In this document: one piece after another, positions 1-6,378 of the stretch
Layout: each line of letters opens with the position of its first letter
How positions within the stretch are numbered: position 1 is the first letter of the stretch
Assembly: GCA_029237755.1 (NCBI GenBank)
Contig: JAQZBT010000033.1
Location: 1-8,394, forward strand
Source of the DNA: Candidatus Saccharimonadota bacterium
GTDB taxonomy: Bacteria; Patescibacteriota; Saccharimonadia; UBA4664
Length of the DNA: 8,394 nt
Direction: 5' to 3'
The notes under the pieces: generated by a model
Seen by the model: only the letters and a program-made list of their open reading frames with translations
Database searches by the model: none
Told to the model about the DNA's origin: nothing
Program-made: the position numbers and the translations under genes

Positions 1-788
1 TACGGCAACAGGCGCGATTCATGAGCCTGTTTGGCGTCAGCCCCGCCTTTACAGGAGTGCATGCGCCGACCAGCGACCTGGAATCTGCCGGACTGCAGGC
101 GGCGGGGCACCTGGTGGATGCGCTGGACGCGGCCCTCGGCGAGACGGTTGTGTTAGTGAATGTGGCTTCCCGAGGTGGACACGGGCGTAAGAAGTGGCCC
201 AACGGGACGCCGTTTTGCTGGTTTCGCGTGGGCGACAAGTTGGTTGCGAGCACTTACGAAGGTGCGGCACTGAGTCTGGTGCGCGACCTGGGGTTGGTGA
301 GCGAGGTACAGCTGCTGGATATTCCGCACGTGGTGAAGGCGGCTGTGCACTGGGGCGAGATTACCCCCGAAACGGCAGAGCAGATCACCAACACGCAATT
401 TCGCAGCCTGGAGTTCCTGCCCCGGGTAGCGAAGTGGGTCCATGAAGGGCGCGGCGTGCCGGCGGTGACTCAGAGTCTCGATGAGCTGCCCGACGTACAA
501 GGGAAGATCTGGTACATCGATAACTTCGGGAATGCCAAGACGACTCGGCTGCCAGAGGAGATTGGTTTTGATGAGGGGCGACGCCTGGCCGTGGCCGGCG
601 GACACGAGGCGACCTGCTACCAGCGGTTGGCGGACGTGCCGGATGGAGAGACCGCACTGGTAATTGGTAGTTCCGGCTTCGGGGAGCGACGGTTCGTGGA
701 GCTGGTAATCCAGAGGCGCAGCGCAGCCCGGGAGCTGGGTCTTGCCATTGGGCAGGATTTGTTGGATGCAGTAACCGCCCCCAGATAA
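1..788 (+). CDS. Diverged SAM hydroxide adenosyltransferase (DUF62) family protein, 5' end outside window
   Basis: Family members split S-adenosylmethionine to adenosine and methionine, or halogenate it, in the cytoplasm. Numbering from the ATG at 21 (255 residues), residues 160-175 (IWYIDNFGNAKTT) match the family's C-terminal IDxFGN segment, and 209-245 (ETALVIGSSGF then SAARELGLAIGQDLL) match its closing GSSGF...SAA..LG...GD pattern. Residues 40-87 follow the layout of the VDPGVG...RR...PDNG region, but the signature Asp is replaced (VNVASRGGHGRKK), and where the catalytic His of FHGRDxFxP is expected there is NTQFRSLEFLP. The frame is open from base 3 with no stop before ATG 21, there is no ribosome site before that ATG, and residues 4-15 already align to the middle of the N-terminal domain. 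The true start is therefore probably upstream and the CDS partial. Family membership is fairly secure; enzymatic activity is doubtful. Confidence 0.7.
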   Translation, partial: RQQARFMSLFGVSPAFTGVHAPTSDLESAGLQAAGHLVDALDAALGETVVLVNVASRGGHGRKKWPNGTPFCWFRVGDKLVASTYEGAALSLVRDLGLVSEVQLLDIPHVVKAAVHWGEITPETAEQITNTQFRSLEFLPRVAKWVHEGRGVPAVTQSLDELPDVQGKIWYIDNFGNAKTTRLPEEIGFDEGRRLAVAGGHEATCYQRLADVPDGETALVIGSSGFGERRFVELVIQRRSAARELGLAIGQDLLDAVTAPR

Positions 789-806
789 CGTCAACCCATT
801 TTAGAC

Positions 807-835
807 TGTACAGATAAAGTGCTTAGGACTATAAT
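807..835 (+). promoter_or_regulatory. Sigma-70-type promoter of the carbonic-anhydrase-like gene pair
   Basis: A perfect TATAAT -10 box lies at 830-835, with TGTACA (4 of 6 to TTGACA) at 807-812 and a 17-nt spacer. This is the only canonical promoter with both boxes that I could place in the window. Transcription would start near 842, giving a leader of about 80 nt before the GTG start at 925. It lies in the 136-nt gap after the DUF62-family gene, so the pair is probably its own transcription unit. Confidence 0.65.
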
Positions 836-856
836 TGTCCGCGGCTGATGACAGTA

Positions 857-880
857 TTGACCAACTACGGTTGGTGTCAA
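857..880 (+). promoter_or_regulatory. 5'-UTR stem-loop with UACG tetraloop
   Basis: The predicted leader folds as TTGAC/GTCAA (857-861 with 876-880) plus CAAC/GTTG (862-865 with 870-873), with a GT bulge at 874-875. It is capped by C(TACG)G, which is the very stable UNCG tetraloop class. No T-tract follows, so it is not an intrinsic terminator. It could stabilise the transcript or act as a leader control element. The pairing is seen in the sequence; the role is inference. Confidence 0.45.
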
Positions 881-924
881 AAGTCGCTCCCCACATCCCC
901 TAGTCGCCTGGAAGGGTGATCTAC

Positions 925-1440
925 GTGACCACAATGGTCCAAACCGCTACGCCCCTCGCTGCCCGCAGTGAGACCGATTCCGTTGAGACGTCGCAGCCAG
1001 GTGCGCTGCTGGTCGTCTGCGACGAGCTGACCTCCGCCCAGGAGGCCGCACTGCTCGAGCTCTACCCCGCTCAGAACGTGCACAGGGTGCGCTCTCCGGA
1101 GCTCGCGGTGATGAGCACCTTCGGTCCGTCGAGGATCCTGAAGAAGCTCGGAAGCCGCCAGGACCTGGTGATCGTCTGCCACGACGGCTGCACGCATCTG
1201 GCACGGCACTACACCTCGAAGGTGTGGGACCGCAGCACCAGGCGGCGCCGTGTCTTCAAGCTCACCCCCGGTGAACTGGGCAACCGGCGCAACAACCACC
1301 TGTGGCGCGGGATTGGCAGCCTGCGGTTCATGCTGCGCTCCTCGGGCGCGGTACGGACTCAGGAACTGCCGGTCACGACGCTCGTCATCTCGGCCGACAA
1401 CCGGATCATGCCGCTGGCGGTGCACGAGCCGATCTGCTAG
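925..1440 (+). CDS. Beta-carbonic-anhydrase-like protein A, probably altered active site
   Basis: This 171-residue cytosolic protein belongs to no family I can name with certainty. The GTG at 925 is chosen because GGAAGGG (910-916) sits 8 nt before it; ATG 934 and GTG 916 are alternatives. After a low-complexity N-terminus (about 1-25), LLVVC (28-32) forms a strand ending in Cys32, and DLVIVCHDGC (80-89) gives His86 and Cys89. A Cys then HxxC 54 residues later is the zinc-ligand layout of beta carbonic anhydrases. The usual CxDxR reads CDELT here, so the Asp/Arg dyad is gone or degraded, and the AG(G/N) motif is absent. A basic stretch (about residues 94-122) and a final strand (VTTLVIS) follow. 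All Leu codons are CTG or CTC, unlike the next gene, which suggests high expression. The next gene starts 37 nt on and has the same layout. The fold assignment is inference from motifs and spacing; activity is unlikely. Confidence 0.6.
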   Translation: MTTMVQTATPLAARSETDSVETSQPGALLVVCDELTSAQEAALLELYPAQNVHRVRSPELAVMSTFGPSRILKKLGSRQDLVIVCHDGCTHLARHYTSKVWDRSTRRRRVFKLTPGELGNRRNNHLWRGIGSLRFMLRSSGAVRTQELPVTTLVISADNRIMPLAVHEPIC

Positions 1441-1460
1441 CACTCATCCGACCGATCTAC

Positions 1461-1468
1461 GAAAGGGG
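1461..1468 (+). promoter_or_regulatory. Ribosome binding site deciding a TTG start
   Basis: GAAAGGGG lies 9 nt before TTG 1478. There is no ATG or GTG between the preceding stop (1440) and the conserved CIEWR motif in this frame, so this site supports the TTG start. Longer in-frame starts inside the upstream gene have no such site. A second purine-rich stretch, AAAGGAG at 1493-1499, would only serve starts that lose the motif or lie in another frame. Confidence 0.5.
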
Positions 1469-1477
1469 CGTCCCATC

Positions 1478-2032
1478 TTGGGAAAGCTACCTAAAGGAGT
1501 CCGACCGAGAGTATGCCACTTAGGCTGCATCGAGTGGCGGTTGGTACTCAACCGAGCCAAAACCATCTTGAAGTATGGCGGCGGATTCGGAATTGCCATG
1601 GCCGGTGCCGGGACTGCAATCTTCACTGAACGCGACCGCGACTCGGCCCTGGGACAGATCACCGATGCCTGGGGTGTACACCCGTACGAGACTCTGGTGA
1701 TTCGAGTGCACATGGACTGCGGCAAGGTCCGCTTCCTGACTGCCTCGGGTGGAGAACACGAGGGGCTGTACGATCCCGCTGACCCAGGCCAGCTGTATTC
1801 GCTGGCCGACGCTGCCGTGAGGGTTGCCCTCGAAGCACTGCACGTGCAGTACGGCGACGAAGTCAAGGATGTACGGGGAGTAGCCGAAGTAGTTGACATC
1901 AAGTGGACGAAACGCTTCTTGAGAAAGCCCAAGCCAAGTGGCGTCCTCGTCCCTCGACCCGACTACTGCCGGCCTCTGTCCAACCGTTTCTACCAGAGGT
2001 ACGGCAACCAGTTGCGACCCGTCGCAGCCTGA
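1478..2032 (+). CDS. Beta-carbonic-anhydrase-like protein B
   Basis: A 184-residue cytosolic protein from a TTG start. Cys17-Ile-Glu19-Trp-Arg21 (CIEWR) corresponds to the CxDxR signature of beta carbonic anhydrases with Asp replaced by Glu. The segment FGIAMAGAG (37-45) matches the AG(G/N) turn after the next strand, and TLVIRVHMDCG (72-82) gives His78 and Cys81 of HxxCG. The Cys-to-His distance of 61 residues is close to the family's usual 55-60, so the three zinc ligands Cys, His and Cys all appear present. The family hydrates CO2 to bicarbonate; some zinc-binding relatives do other things. The C-terminus (about 140-184) is basic and aromatic and I do not recognise it. It follows protein A by 37 nt on the same strand, so they are probably co-transcribed. 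It uses TTA, CTA and TTG Leu codons, unlike protein A. The fold is likely; the reaction is unproven. Confidence 0.65.
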   Translation: MGKLPKGVRPRVCHLGCIEWRLVLNRAKTILKYGGGFGIAMAGAGTAIFTERDRDSALGQITDAWGVHPYETLVIRVHMDCGKVRFLTASGGEHEGLYDPADPGQLYSLADAAVRVALEALHVQYGDEVKDVRGVAEVVDIKWTKRFLRKPKPSGVLVPRPDYCRPLSNRFYQRYGNQLRPVAA

Positions 2033-2082
2033 CCCTCAAGGGTCAAACCCCATCTGTAACAGCGTCCGAAAGGCGGATCTCC

Positions 2083-2109
2083 TCCCCTTGCTGCAGCAGG
2101 TGGGGATTT
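2083..2109 (+). terminator. Possible weak terminator or leader hairpin before the antiporter
   Basis: TCCCC (2083-2087) pairs with GGGGA (2102-2106), with an inner TGC(TGCA)GCA stem (2089-2098), followed by TTTCCGTTT. A smaller hairpin, TGACCC(TCAA)GGGTCA at 2030-2045, overlaps the stop codon of the preceding gene. Neither has a full T-tract, so termination may be partial. Together they are what I can see in the 103-nt gap. Confidence 0.3.
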
Positions 2110-2117
2110 CCGTTTCC

Positions 2118-2135
2118 AGGAGGTATAGTTGCTAG
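2118..2135 (+). promoter_or_regulatory. Overlapping ribosome site and -10-like box before the antiporter start
   Basis: AGGAGGT (2118-2124) is a strong ribosome binding site 11 nt before GTG 2136. TATAGT (2124-2129) is a -10-like box ending 6 nt before the same GTG, the placement expected for a leaderless transcript. No -35 box is visible at 17 nt. The two readings exclude each other on one transcript: read-through from upstream would use the ribosome site, whereas initiation here would give a leaderless message. Confidence 0.4.
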
Positions 2136-3419
2136 GTGAATAATCTGGCTTTTGCATCCAGTGATATCGCCCCGCAACTGCTGGGCGGTCCGACTTTATT
2201 AGCATTCCTTGTCCAAGTGGCGCTGCTGCTATGCGGCGCTCTTTTGCTGGGCTCACTGGCACGGCACTACCATCTGCCGGCGGTTGTAGGCGAGCTTACG
2301 GCCGGTCTGTTATTGGGCCCATCGATCCTCGGTAACATTGCGCCGGGACTGGCCCAGTACGTCGTCCCTCAACATGCCGAGCAGTTCCACCTGCTCGATG
2401 CCGTGGGCCTATTGGGTGTGCTATTGCTGGTGGGGCTAAGTGGCATCGAGCTAAATTTGGGGCTGATGCGGCAGCAGAGCAAGGCGGTGGCACGCATCAG
2501 TGTGCTGGCGGCTATACTGCCATTTGCGCTCGGATTCGGAGCGGGCTGGTTATTGCCGGAGACATTCGTACCTGACGGTATTAGCCGCAATATATTCGCC
2601 ATGTTCCTGGGCATTGCGCTATGCGTGACGGCGATACCCGTGATAGTAAAAACCCTCACGGACATGCGGCTGCTCGGACACCGCATCGGCCAACTGACCG
2701 TGTCGTCGGCGATGATCGATGACATTGTCGGCTGGCTGTTGCTGTCGGTCATCTCGGCAGTCGTGGTGGCAGGCGAGGTCCAAGCGGGTGACTTTGCGAG
2801 GCCGATAATCGTGCTGGTGCTGTTCCTGGCCTTCATGCTGACAGTGGGTCGCTATATCGTGCGCTGGGCACTGGCGACGGCGCGGCGCACGGGCGAGAGC
2901 GGGACGACGGTCATGGCCATGGCGGTGCTGATCATCGGGTCGGCAGCCCTGACACACGCGCTGGGGCTGGAAGCGGTGTTTGGCGCTTTCGTCTGCGGAA
3001 TCTTGATCGGGACAGATCCCAAGTTCAAGCGCACCGAACTGCCGCTGGTCAACTACCTGCTCGCGCCGCTGTTCTTTGCCATTGTGGGACTGCGCGTTGA
3101 CATTACGGCCCTGGGCACGCCTGTCGTGTTGGGGGTGGCGATACTGGTGATTGCGTTGGCAATCATCGGCAAGATGGCCGGCGCCTACCTGGGCGCGCGG
3201 CTGAGCGGACTGGGCAACTGGGAATCGATAGCGATCGGAGCAGCTATGAATGCCCGAGGCGTGGTTGAGATCGTTATCGCCAGCGTGGGTCTGCGACTCG
3301 GCGTGATCAACACGGAAATGTATACCATCATAGTTTTGATGGCAGTCGTAACGTCGGTAATGGCGCCGGTGATACTGAGCTACGCCGTCCGGCGTCTGCC
3401 GGGCAGCCAACAACCCTAG
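2136..3419 (+). CDS. CPA2-family cation/proton antiporter (Na_H_Exchanger domain)
   Basis: A 427-residue polytopic inner-membrane protein exchanging Na+ or K+ for H+. One exchanger domain fills it, with about a dozen hydrophobic segments. Hallmarks: VVGELTAGLLLGPSILG (50-66), the CPA2 opening motif; VTAIPV (164-169), the unwound crossing helix; IDD (194-196), whose Asp195-Asp196 pair marks electrogenic NapA/NhaA-like exchangers; GKMAGAYLGAR (345-355) with the Lys346 position; and NARGVVEIVIASVGL (372-386). It ends soon after the last helix (ARRLPGSQQP region), so there is no TrkA-N/RCK or UspA regulatory domain as in KefB/KefC. The start is GTG. It uses TTA, CTA and ATA codons freely, unlike the highly biased gene at 925-1440. 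It converges with zwf and overlaps it by 4 nt. Substrate ion cannot be told from sequence. Confidence 0.9.
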   Translation: MNNLAFASSDIAPQLLGGPTLLAFLVQVALLLCGALLLGSLARHYHLPAVVGELTAGLLLGPSILGNIAPGLAQYVVPQHAEQFHLLDAVGLLGVLLLVGLSGIELNLGLMRQQSKAVARISVLAAILPFALGFGAGWLLPETFVPDGISRNIFAMFLGIALCVTAIPVIVKTLTDMRLLGHRIGQLTVSSAMIDDIVGWLLLSVISAVVVAGEVQAGDFARPIIVLVLFLAFMLTVGRYIVRWALATARRTGESGTTVMAMAVLIIGSAALTHALGLEAVFGAFVCGILIGTDPKFKRTELPLVNYLLAPLFFAIVGLRVDITALGTPVVLGVAILVIALAIIGKMAGAYLGARLSGLGNWESIAIGAAMNARGVVEIVIASVGLRLGVINTEMYTIIVLMAVVTSVMAPVILSYAVRRLPGSQQP

Positions 3420-4807
3420 GCGGGCGCCAGTCCGGGTTCGTAGATGATGAGGTCGTCTCCCCCTTTGGCCCATTCGTGAACAATGGAGTCGACGATGCGC
3501 CAGGAGGCCAAGACCTCGTCGCTGGTAGCGAAGAGCGTCTGGTCGCCGCGGATGCCGTCCATCAGGACGCGCTCGTAGGCGTCGGGGTGGATGCCTTCGC
3601 CAAAGGCGTTGTGGTAATCGAAGGTCATCTCTACCCGCTCGGCGTCGTCGTTGAAGCCGGGCTTTTTGGCGACCAGGTCGATACTGATGCCCTCATCGGG
3701 CTGGAGCCGGAAGACGAGAGTGTTGGCGATATTGTGACGGGCGGCCGGGTCACCGAAGCCGATGGCGATGCTGGTGTCCTTGCGAGCCAGGCGCTTGCCG
3801 GCCTGCACGAGCACCGGTACACCCCGCCAGCGGTCGTTATCAATCTCTACCTCAATCCGGGCGAAAGTCTCGGTAATGGAGTCCGGATTTTCGGCTTCGT
3901 CACGGTAACCTTTGTACTGTCCCCGCACAGTGCGCGTTGCGACCTCGTTGGGCTTGATGGGTTTGATCGATTGCAGGAGTTTGAGTTTCTCCTGATGAAC
4001 GTTAGCGGAGGTCGGCTTGTCCGGGAGCTCCATCGTAACAAGGGTGAGCACCTGCAAAAGGTGGCTTTGGATCAGGTCGCGCAGGGCGCCGGTTGGTTCG
4101 TAAAACGAAGCACGGCCCTCGATGCCGATGGCTTCGGCCGCGTTGACGACGATGTGGCTGATATGGCGGCTGCCCCAGACGGCCTGGAAGAGGGGGTTGG
4201 ACTGGCGGAAGGTGAGGATATTTTGGGCGGTTTCCTTGGCCAGGTAGTGGTCGATGCGGTAGATCTGGCGCTCGGTGAAGCTGCGCTTGATGCGGGTGAT
4301 GAGTTCCTGAGCTGACTCGAGGTCGTAGCCGAAGGGTTTCTCGACCATGATGCGGCTGTCGGCGGTGCCGTGCTGGCAACCGGAGCCGAGCTTCGAGTCG
4401 CCCATGAAATCGATGACGGGACCGTAGGTGTGGGGCGGTATGGAGAGGTAGAAGAGCCGGTTGAGGCAAGTGCCCCGCTCGGTTTCGATGCCGTCGAGGG
4501 TAGCCTTGAGGTCCGCAAAGGACTGGGCGCGTGTCATGTCCATCGTCACGACGCGCATGATGCTGCCGAGCCGCTTAAATGTGCCGTGATCGGCCGGCTC
4601 ACCCCGCTCGCGCAGTTCCTGCTGCAGACCGTCGAGCAGGTCCTCGACGCGCGTACCACGGCGGGTCAGGCCGACGATCTCAAACTGCTCAGGAAGCAGG
4701 TTTTCGCCGGCGAGGTAGTAGAGCGCCGGCAGCAGCTTTTTGCGCACCAGGTCCCCGGTGATACCAAATATCACCAGGATGCCCGAGGTCAGCGGCGGAG
4801 TGGTCAT
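3416..4807 (-). CDS. zwf: Glucose-6-phosphate 1-dehydrogenase
   Basis: This enzyme oxidises glucose-6-phosphate to 6-phosphogluconolactone with NAD(P)+ and is the entry step of the oxidative pentose phosphate pathway, in the cytoplasm. It has 463 residues, slightly short against the usual 480-510. The N-terminal Rossmann motif is GITGDLVRKKLLPALYYL (15-32), followed by EKPFG (156-160) and the catalytic signature RIDHYLAKE (184-192, His187). QSHLLQ puts the second essential His at 249, exactly 62 residues later as in the Leuconostoc enzyme. The start ATG (4807-4805) overlaps the gnd stop as ATGA. No ribosome site precedes it, so translation is probably coupled to gnd. The frame is open 53 codons further upstream, but that stretch is the shadow of gnd. 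The stop lies in a CTAG shared with the antiporter's stop. Identity is secure. Confidence 0.96.
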   Translation of the reverse strand: MTTPPLTSGILVIFGITGDLVRKKLLPALYYLAGENLLPEQFEIVGLTRRGTRVEDLLDGLQQELRERGEPADHGTFKRLGSIMRVVTMDMTRAQSFADLKATLDGIETERGTCLNRLFYLSIPPHTYGPVIDFMGDSKLGSGCQHGTADSRIMVEKPFGYDLESAQELITRIKRSFTERQIYRIDHYLAKETAQNILTFRQSNPLFQAVWGSRHISHIVVNAAEAIGIEGRASFYEPTGALRDLIQSHLLQVLTLVTMELPDKPTSANVHQEKLKLLQSIKPIKPNEVATRTVRGQYKGYRDEAENPDSITETFARIEVEIDNDRWRGVPVLVQAGKRLARKDTSIAIGFGDPAARHNIANTLVFRLQPDEGISIDLVAKKPGFNDDAERVEMTFDYHNAFGEGIHPDAYERVLMDGIRGDQTLFATSDEVLASWRIVDSIVHEWAKGGDDLIIYEPGLAPA

Positions 4808-5712
4808 TGCTTGTTGATGGCGTGCCCACCAAAGGCATTGCGCATAGCGGCGAGCAACTTGGTGCCAAAGTGAGTCTTCCCCTGCTGTGACTGGACGCGC
4901 ACGTCGAAGGACGCCTGGATGGAGGGCAGCGGCATGCCGAGTTCTTGGGCGCGCTCCAGGGTCCACTTGGCCTCGCCGGATTCGGCGACGTAACCGTCGA
5001 TACCGTCGAGGTTGGGGTTGGAACGGAGGATCTCACCGGTCAGGCCGTTGAGGCTCGACTCTATGATGGAGCCGTGTTGCCAGACGGAGGCGGCAAGGGC
5101 CAGGTCGAGGGTCGGGTAGTCACCGGACTCTTTGAGCAAGCGGTAGCCTTCGGCGTAGGACTCCATGATGCCGTACTCGATGGCGTTGTGGACCATCTTG
5201 GTGAAGTGACCGGCGCCGGCGGGACCAAAGTAGCCCCAGCCGCCGGGTTGGGCAAGCGACACGAAGATCGGCTGGAGACGGTCGACGGTAGGCTTGTCGC
5301 CGCCGATCATCATGGAGAAGCCGTTGGCGAGGCCGTGGATGCCGCCCGAGGTGCCGGAGTCGATGAGGATGACACCGCGTTCGGCAGCCAGGCCGGCGCG
5401 ACGACGGGTCTGGCGGTAGTCGGAGTTGCCGGCGTCGACGATGGTGCCACCCCCGGCCTCCTGGATAAGGTCGGTGAGTCCGGCGATCTCCTCTTCGACG
5501 ACGTCGGACGGAATCATGATCCAGACAATCGGGTCCTTGCCGAGCTTCTTGACCAGGTCCTTACGGTCGGTGGCGATTTGGGCACCCCAGCCTTTGGCCT
5601 CTTCGAGGGTTTCGGGCTTGCTGGAGATGAGGACGACTTCGTGCTTATCGGCGAGCAGGCGCTGAGCGACCTGCTTACCCATCTTGCCGAGACCGATCAT
5701 GCCAAGCTTCAT
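4804..5712 (-). CDS. gnd: 6-phosphogluconate dehydrogenase, decarboxylating, short (about 300-residue) type
   Basis: This enzyme oxidatively decarboxylates 6-phosphogluconate to ribulose-5-phosphate. Its 302 residues match the short bacterial class rather than the 470-residue E. coli/animal form. Features: GLGKMG (7-12) dinucleotide fold; DAGNSDYR (93-100); DSGTSGG (118-124) substrate loop; GHFTKMVHNAIEYG (168-181) with catalytic Lys172 and Glu179, plus His175 and Asn176. After the second strand the sequence is VVLISSKPE; the Asp typical of NAD-using short enzymes (YDR) is Ser30 here and Lys32 follows, which favours NADP (inference). The ribosome site AAGGGAG (5726-5720) sits 7 nt before the ATG. 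The start overlaps the pgl stop and the stop overlaps the zwf start, both as ATGA. Identity is secure; cofactor preference is a prediction. Confidence 0.95.
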   Translation of the reverse strand: MKLGMIGLGKMGKQVAQRLLADKHEVVLISSKPETLEEAKGWGAQIATDRKDLVKKLGKDPIVWIMIPSDVVEEEIAGLTDLIQEAGGGTIVDAGNSDYRQTRRRAGLAAERGVILIDSGTSGGIHGLANGFSMMIGGDKPTVDRLQPIFVSLAQPGGWGYFGPAGAGHFTKMVHNAIEYGIMESYAEGYRLLKESGDYPTLDLALAASVWQHGSIIESSLNGLTGEILRSNPNLDGIDGYVAESGEAKWTLERAQELGMPLPSIQASFDVRVQSQQGKTHFGTKLLAAMRNAFGGHAINKQ

Positions 5713-6377
5713 GCTGCTTCTCCCTTGTGGTCATTGAAGACCGTTAATGTTTCGACTTCCTTGAGGGCTTGGGCCGGCTGGACGTCCAAATCCAGCTCTT
5801 CGTCGAGCTGATCCAACACCGGCCATTTGGCTTCACCTACAGCATATACCACGGCTTCGTCGAGAGCTTCAATGGCCGGGATAGTCATTGTGAGGCGGAT
5901 GAAGTTGCCCGCGTCGTAACCGGCGGCCAGGTCGTCGGCTTCGACGGCCGGACTTCCCGGCAGCATACCGGCGGTGTGGCCGTCGGCGCCGATACCGAAG
6001 AAGCCCAGGCGGTAGTCGGCCCGGTCGAGCTCTTCTTCCAGGATGTCAGCAAAGTTTGCGACGGTAGCATCGAGGGAAGCTCCACTAAGCACCGGGCGCA
6101 GCCGGGCGCCGGGAAGTTCAAAACCGGCTTCGGCGAGTTGGCGCCAGTTGGAGTCGGGGTGGCCGACGTCGCCGTAACGTTCGTCGGTCAGAGTGACTGC
6201 AAGTTTGCTGAGGTCCTGGCCCTTGAGGAGCTGGGAGACTTCAGCGGCGATGGCGATGGACGAGCCACCGCACACCAGCCAGAGCACGCGCTTGCCTTTA
6301 GATAAGCGTTTGGTGAGAGCGGCCGCGATAAATTTTGCGACGGGATCGGTCGAGGAGATTTTGGTGAAGGTAATCAT
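5709..6377 (-). CDS. pgl: 6-phosphogluconolactonase
   Basis: Hydrolyses 6-phosphogluconolactone to 6-phosphogluconate, the step between Zwf and Gnd. The 222-residue protein is a little short for the DevB/SOL family (about 230-270). Motifs: VCGGSS (35-40) in place of the usual SGGST phosphate loop; VTLTDERYGDVGHPDSNW (61-78), the DERxVxxxHxxSN family signature; and GIGADGHTAGMLPGSPA (128-144) with the catalytic His134. It is first in a pgl-gnd-zwf operon, the reverse of neither the reaction order nor its mirror, since the lactonase acts second. It has no well-spaced ribosome site: GGGGA ends 2 nt before the ATG. A -10-like TATACT ends 7 nt before the ATG, pointing to a leaderless transcript starting at or near the start codon. 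It lies 20 nt from the YdjM-like gene upstream. Identity is secure. Confidence 0.94.
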   Translation of the reverse strand: MITFTKISSTDPVAKFIAAALTKRLSKGKRVLWLVCGGSSIAIAAEVSQLLKGQDLSKLAVTLTDERYGDVGHPDSNWRQLAEAGFELPGARLRPVLSGASLDATVANFADILEEELDRADYRLGFFGIGADGHTAGMLPGSPAVEADDLAAGYDAGNFIRLTMTIPAIEALDEAVVYAVGEAKWPVLDQLDEELDLDVQPAQALKEVETLTVFNDHKGEAA

Positions 6378-6378
6378 G

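Noticed and set aside
153..794. Minus-strand open frame opposite the DUF62-family gene
   Set aside because: The + strand frame carries the family's C-terminal motifs; the minus frame has none.
1250..1477. Longer N-terminus for carbonic-anhydrase-like protein B
   Set aside because: This stretch is the alternate-frame reading of protein A (Ser/Arg-rich, no motif). The TTG at 1478 with its ribosome site is the better start.
1513..1629. Small open frame from ATG 1513 after AAAGGAG
   Set aside because: Only about 38 codons, in another frame within protein B, with ribosome spacing of 13 nt and no conserved feature.
3476..4315. Long + strand open frame opposite zwf
   Set aside because: It lies wholly antisense to a secure zwf with all catalytic motifs. 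The codon-position pattern of GC-rich genes readily leaves the opposite frame open, and the translation shows no domain.
4808..4966. 53-codon upstream extension of zwf
   Set aside because: It overlaps the end of gnd in another frame; the G6PD family starts just before the GxxGDL motif, matching ATG 4807.
4945..5811. Long + strand open frame opposite gnd
   Set aside because: Antisense shadow of gnd running into pgl; Gly/Val/Asp-rich translation with no recognisable fold and no ribosome site.
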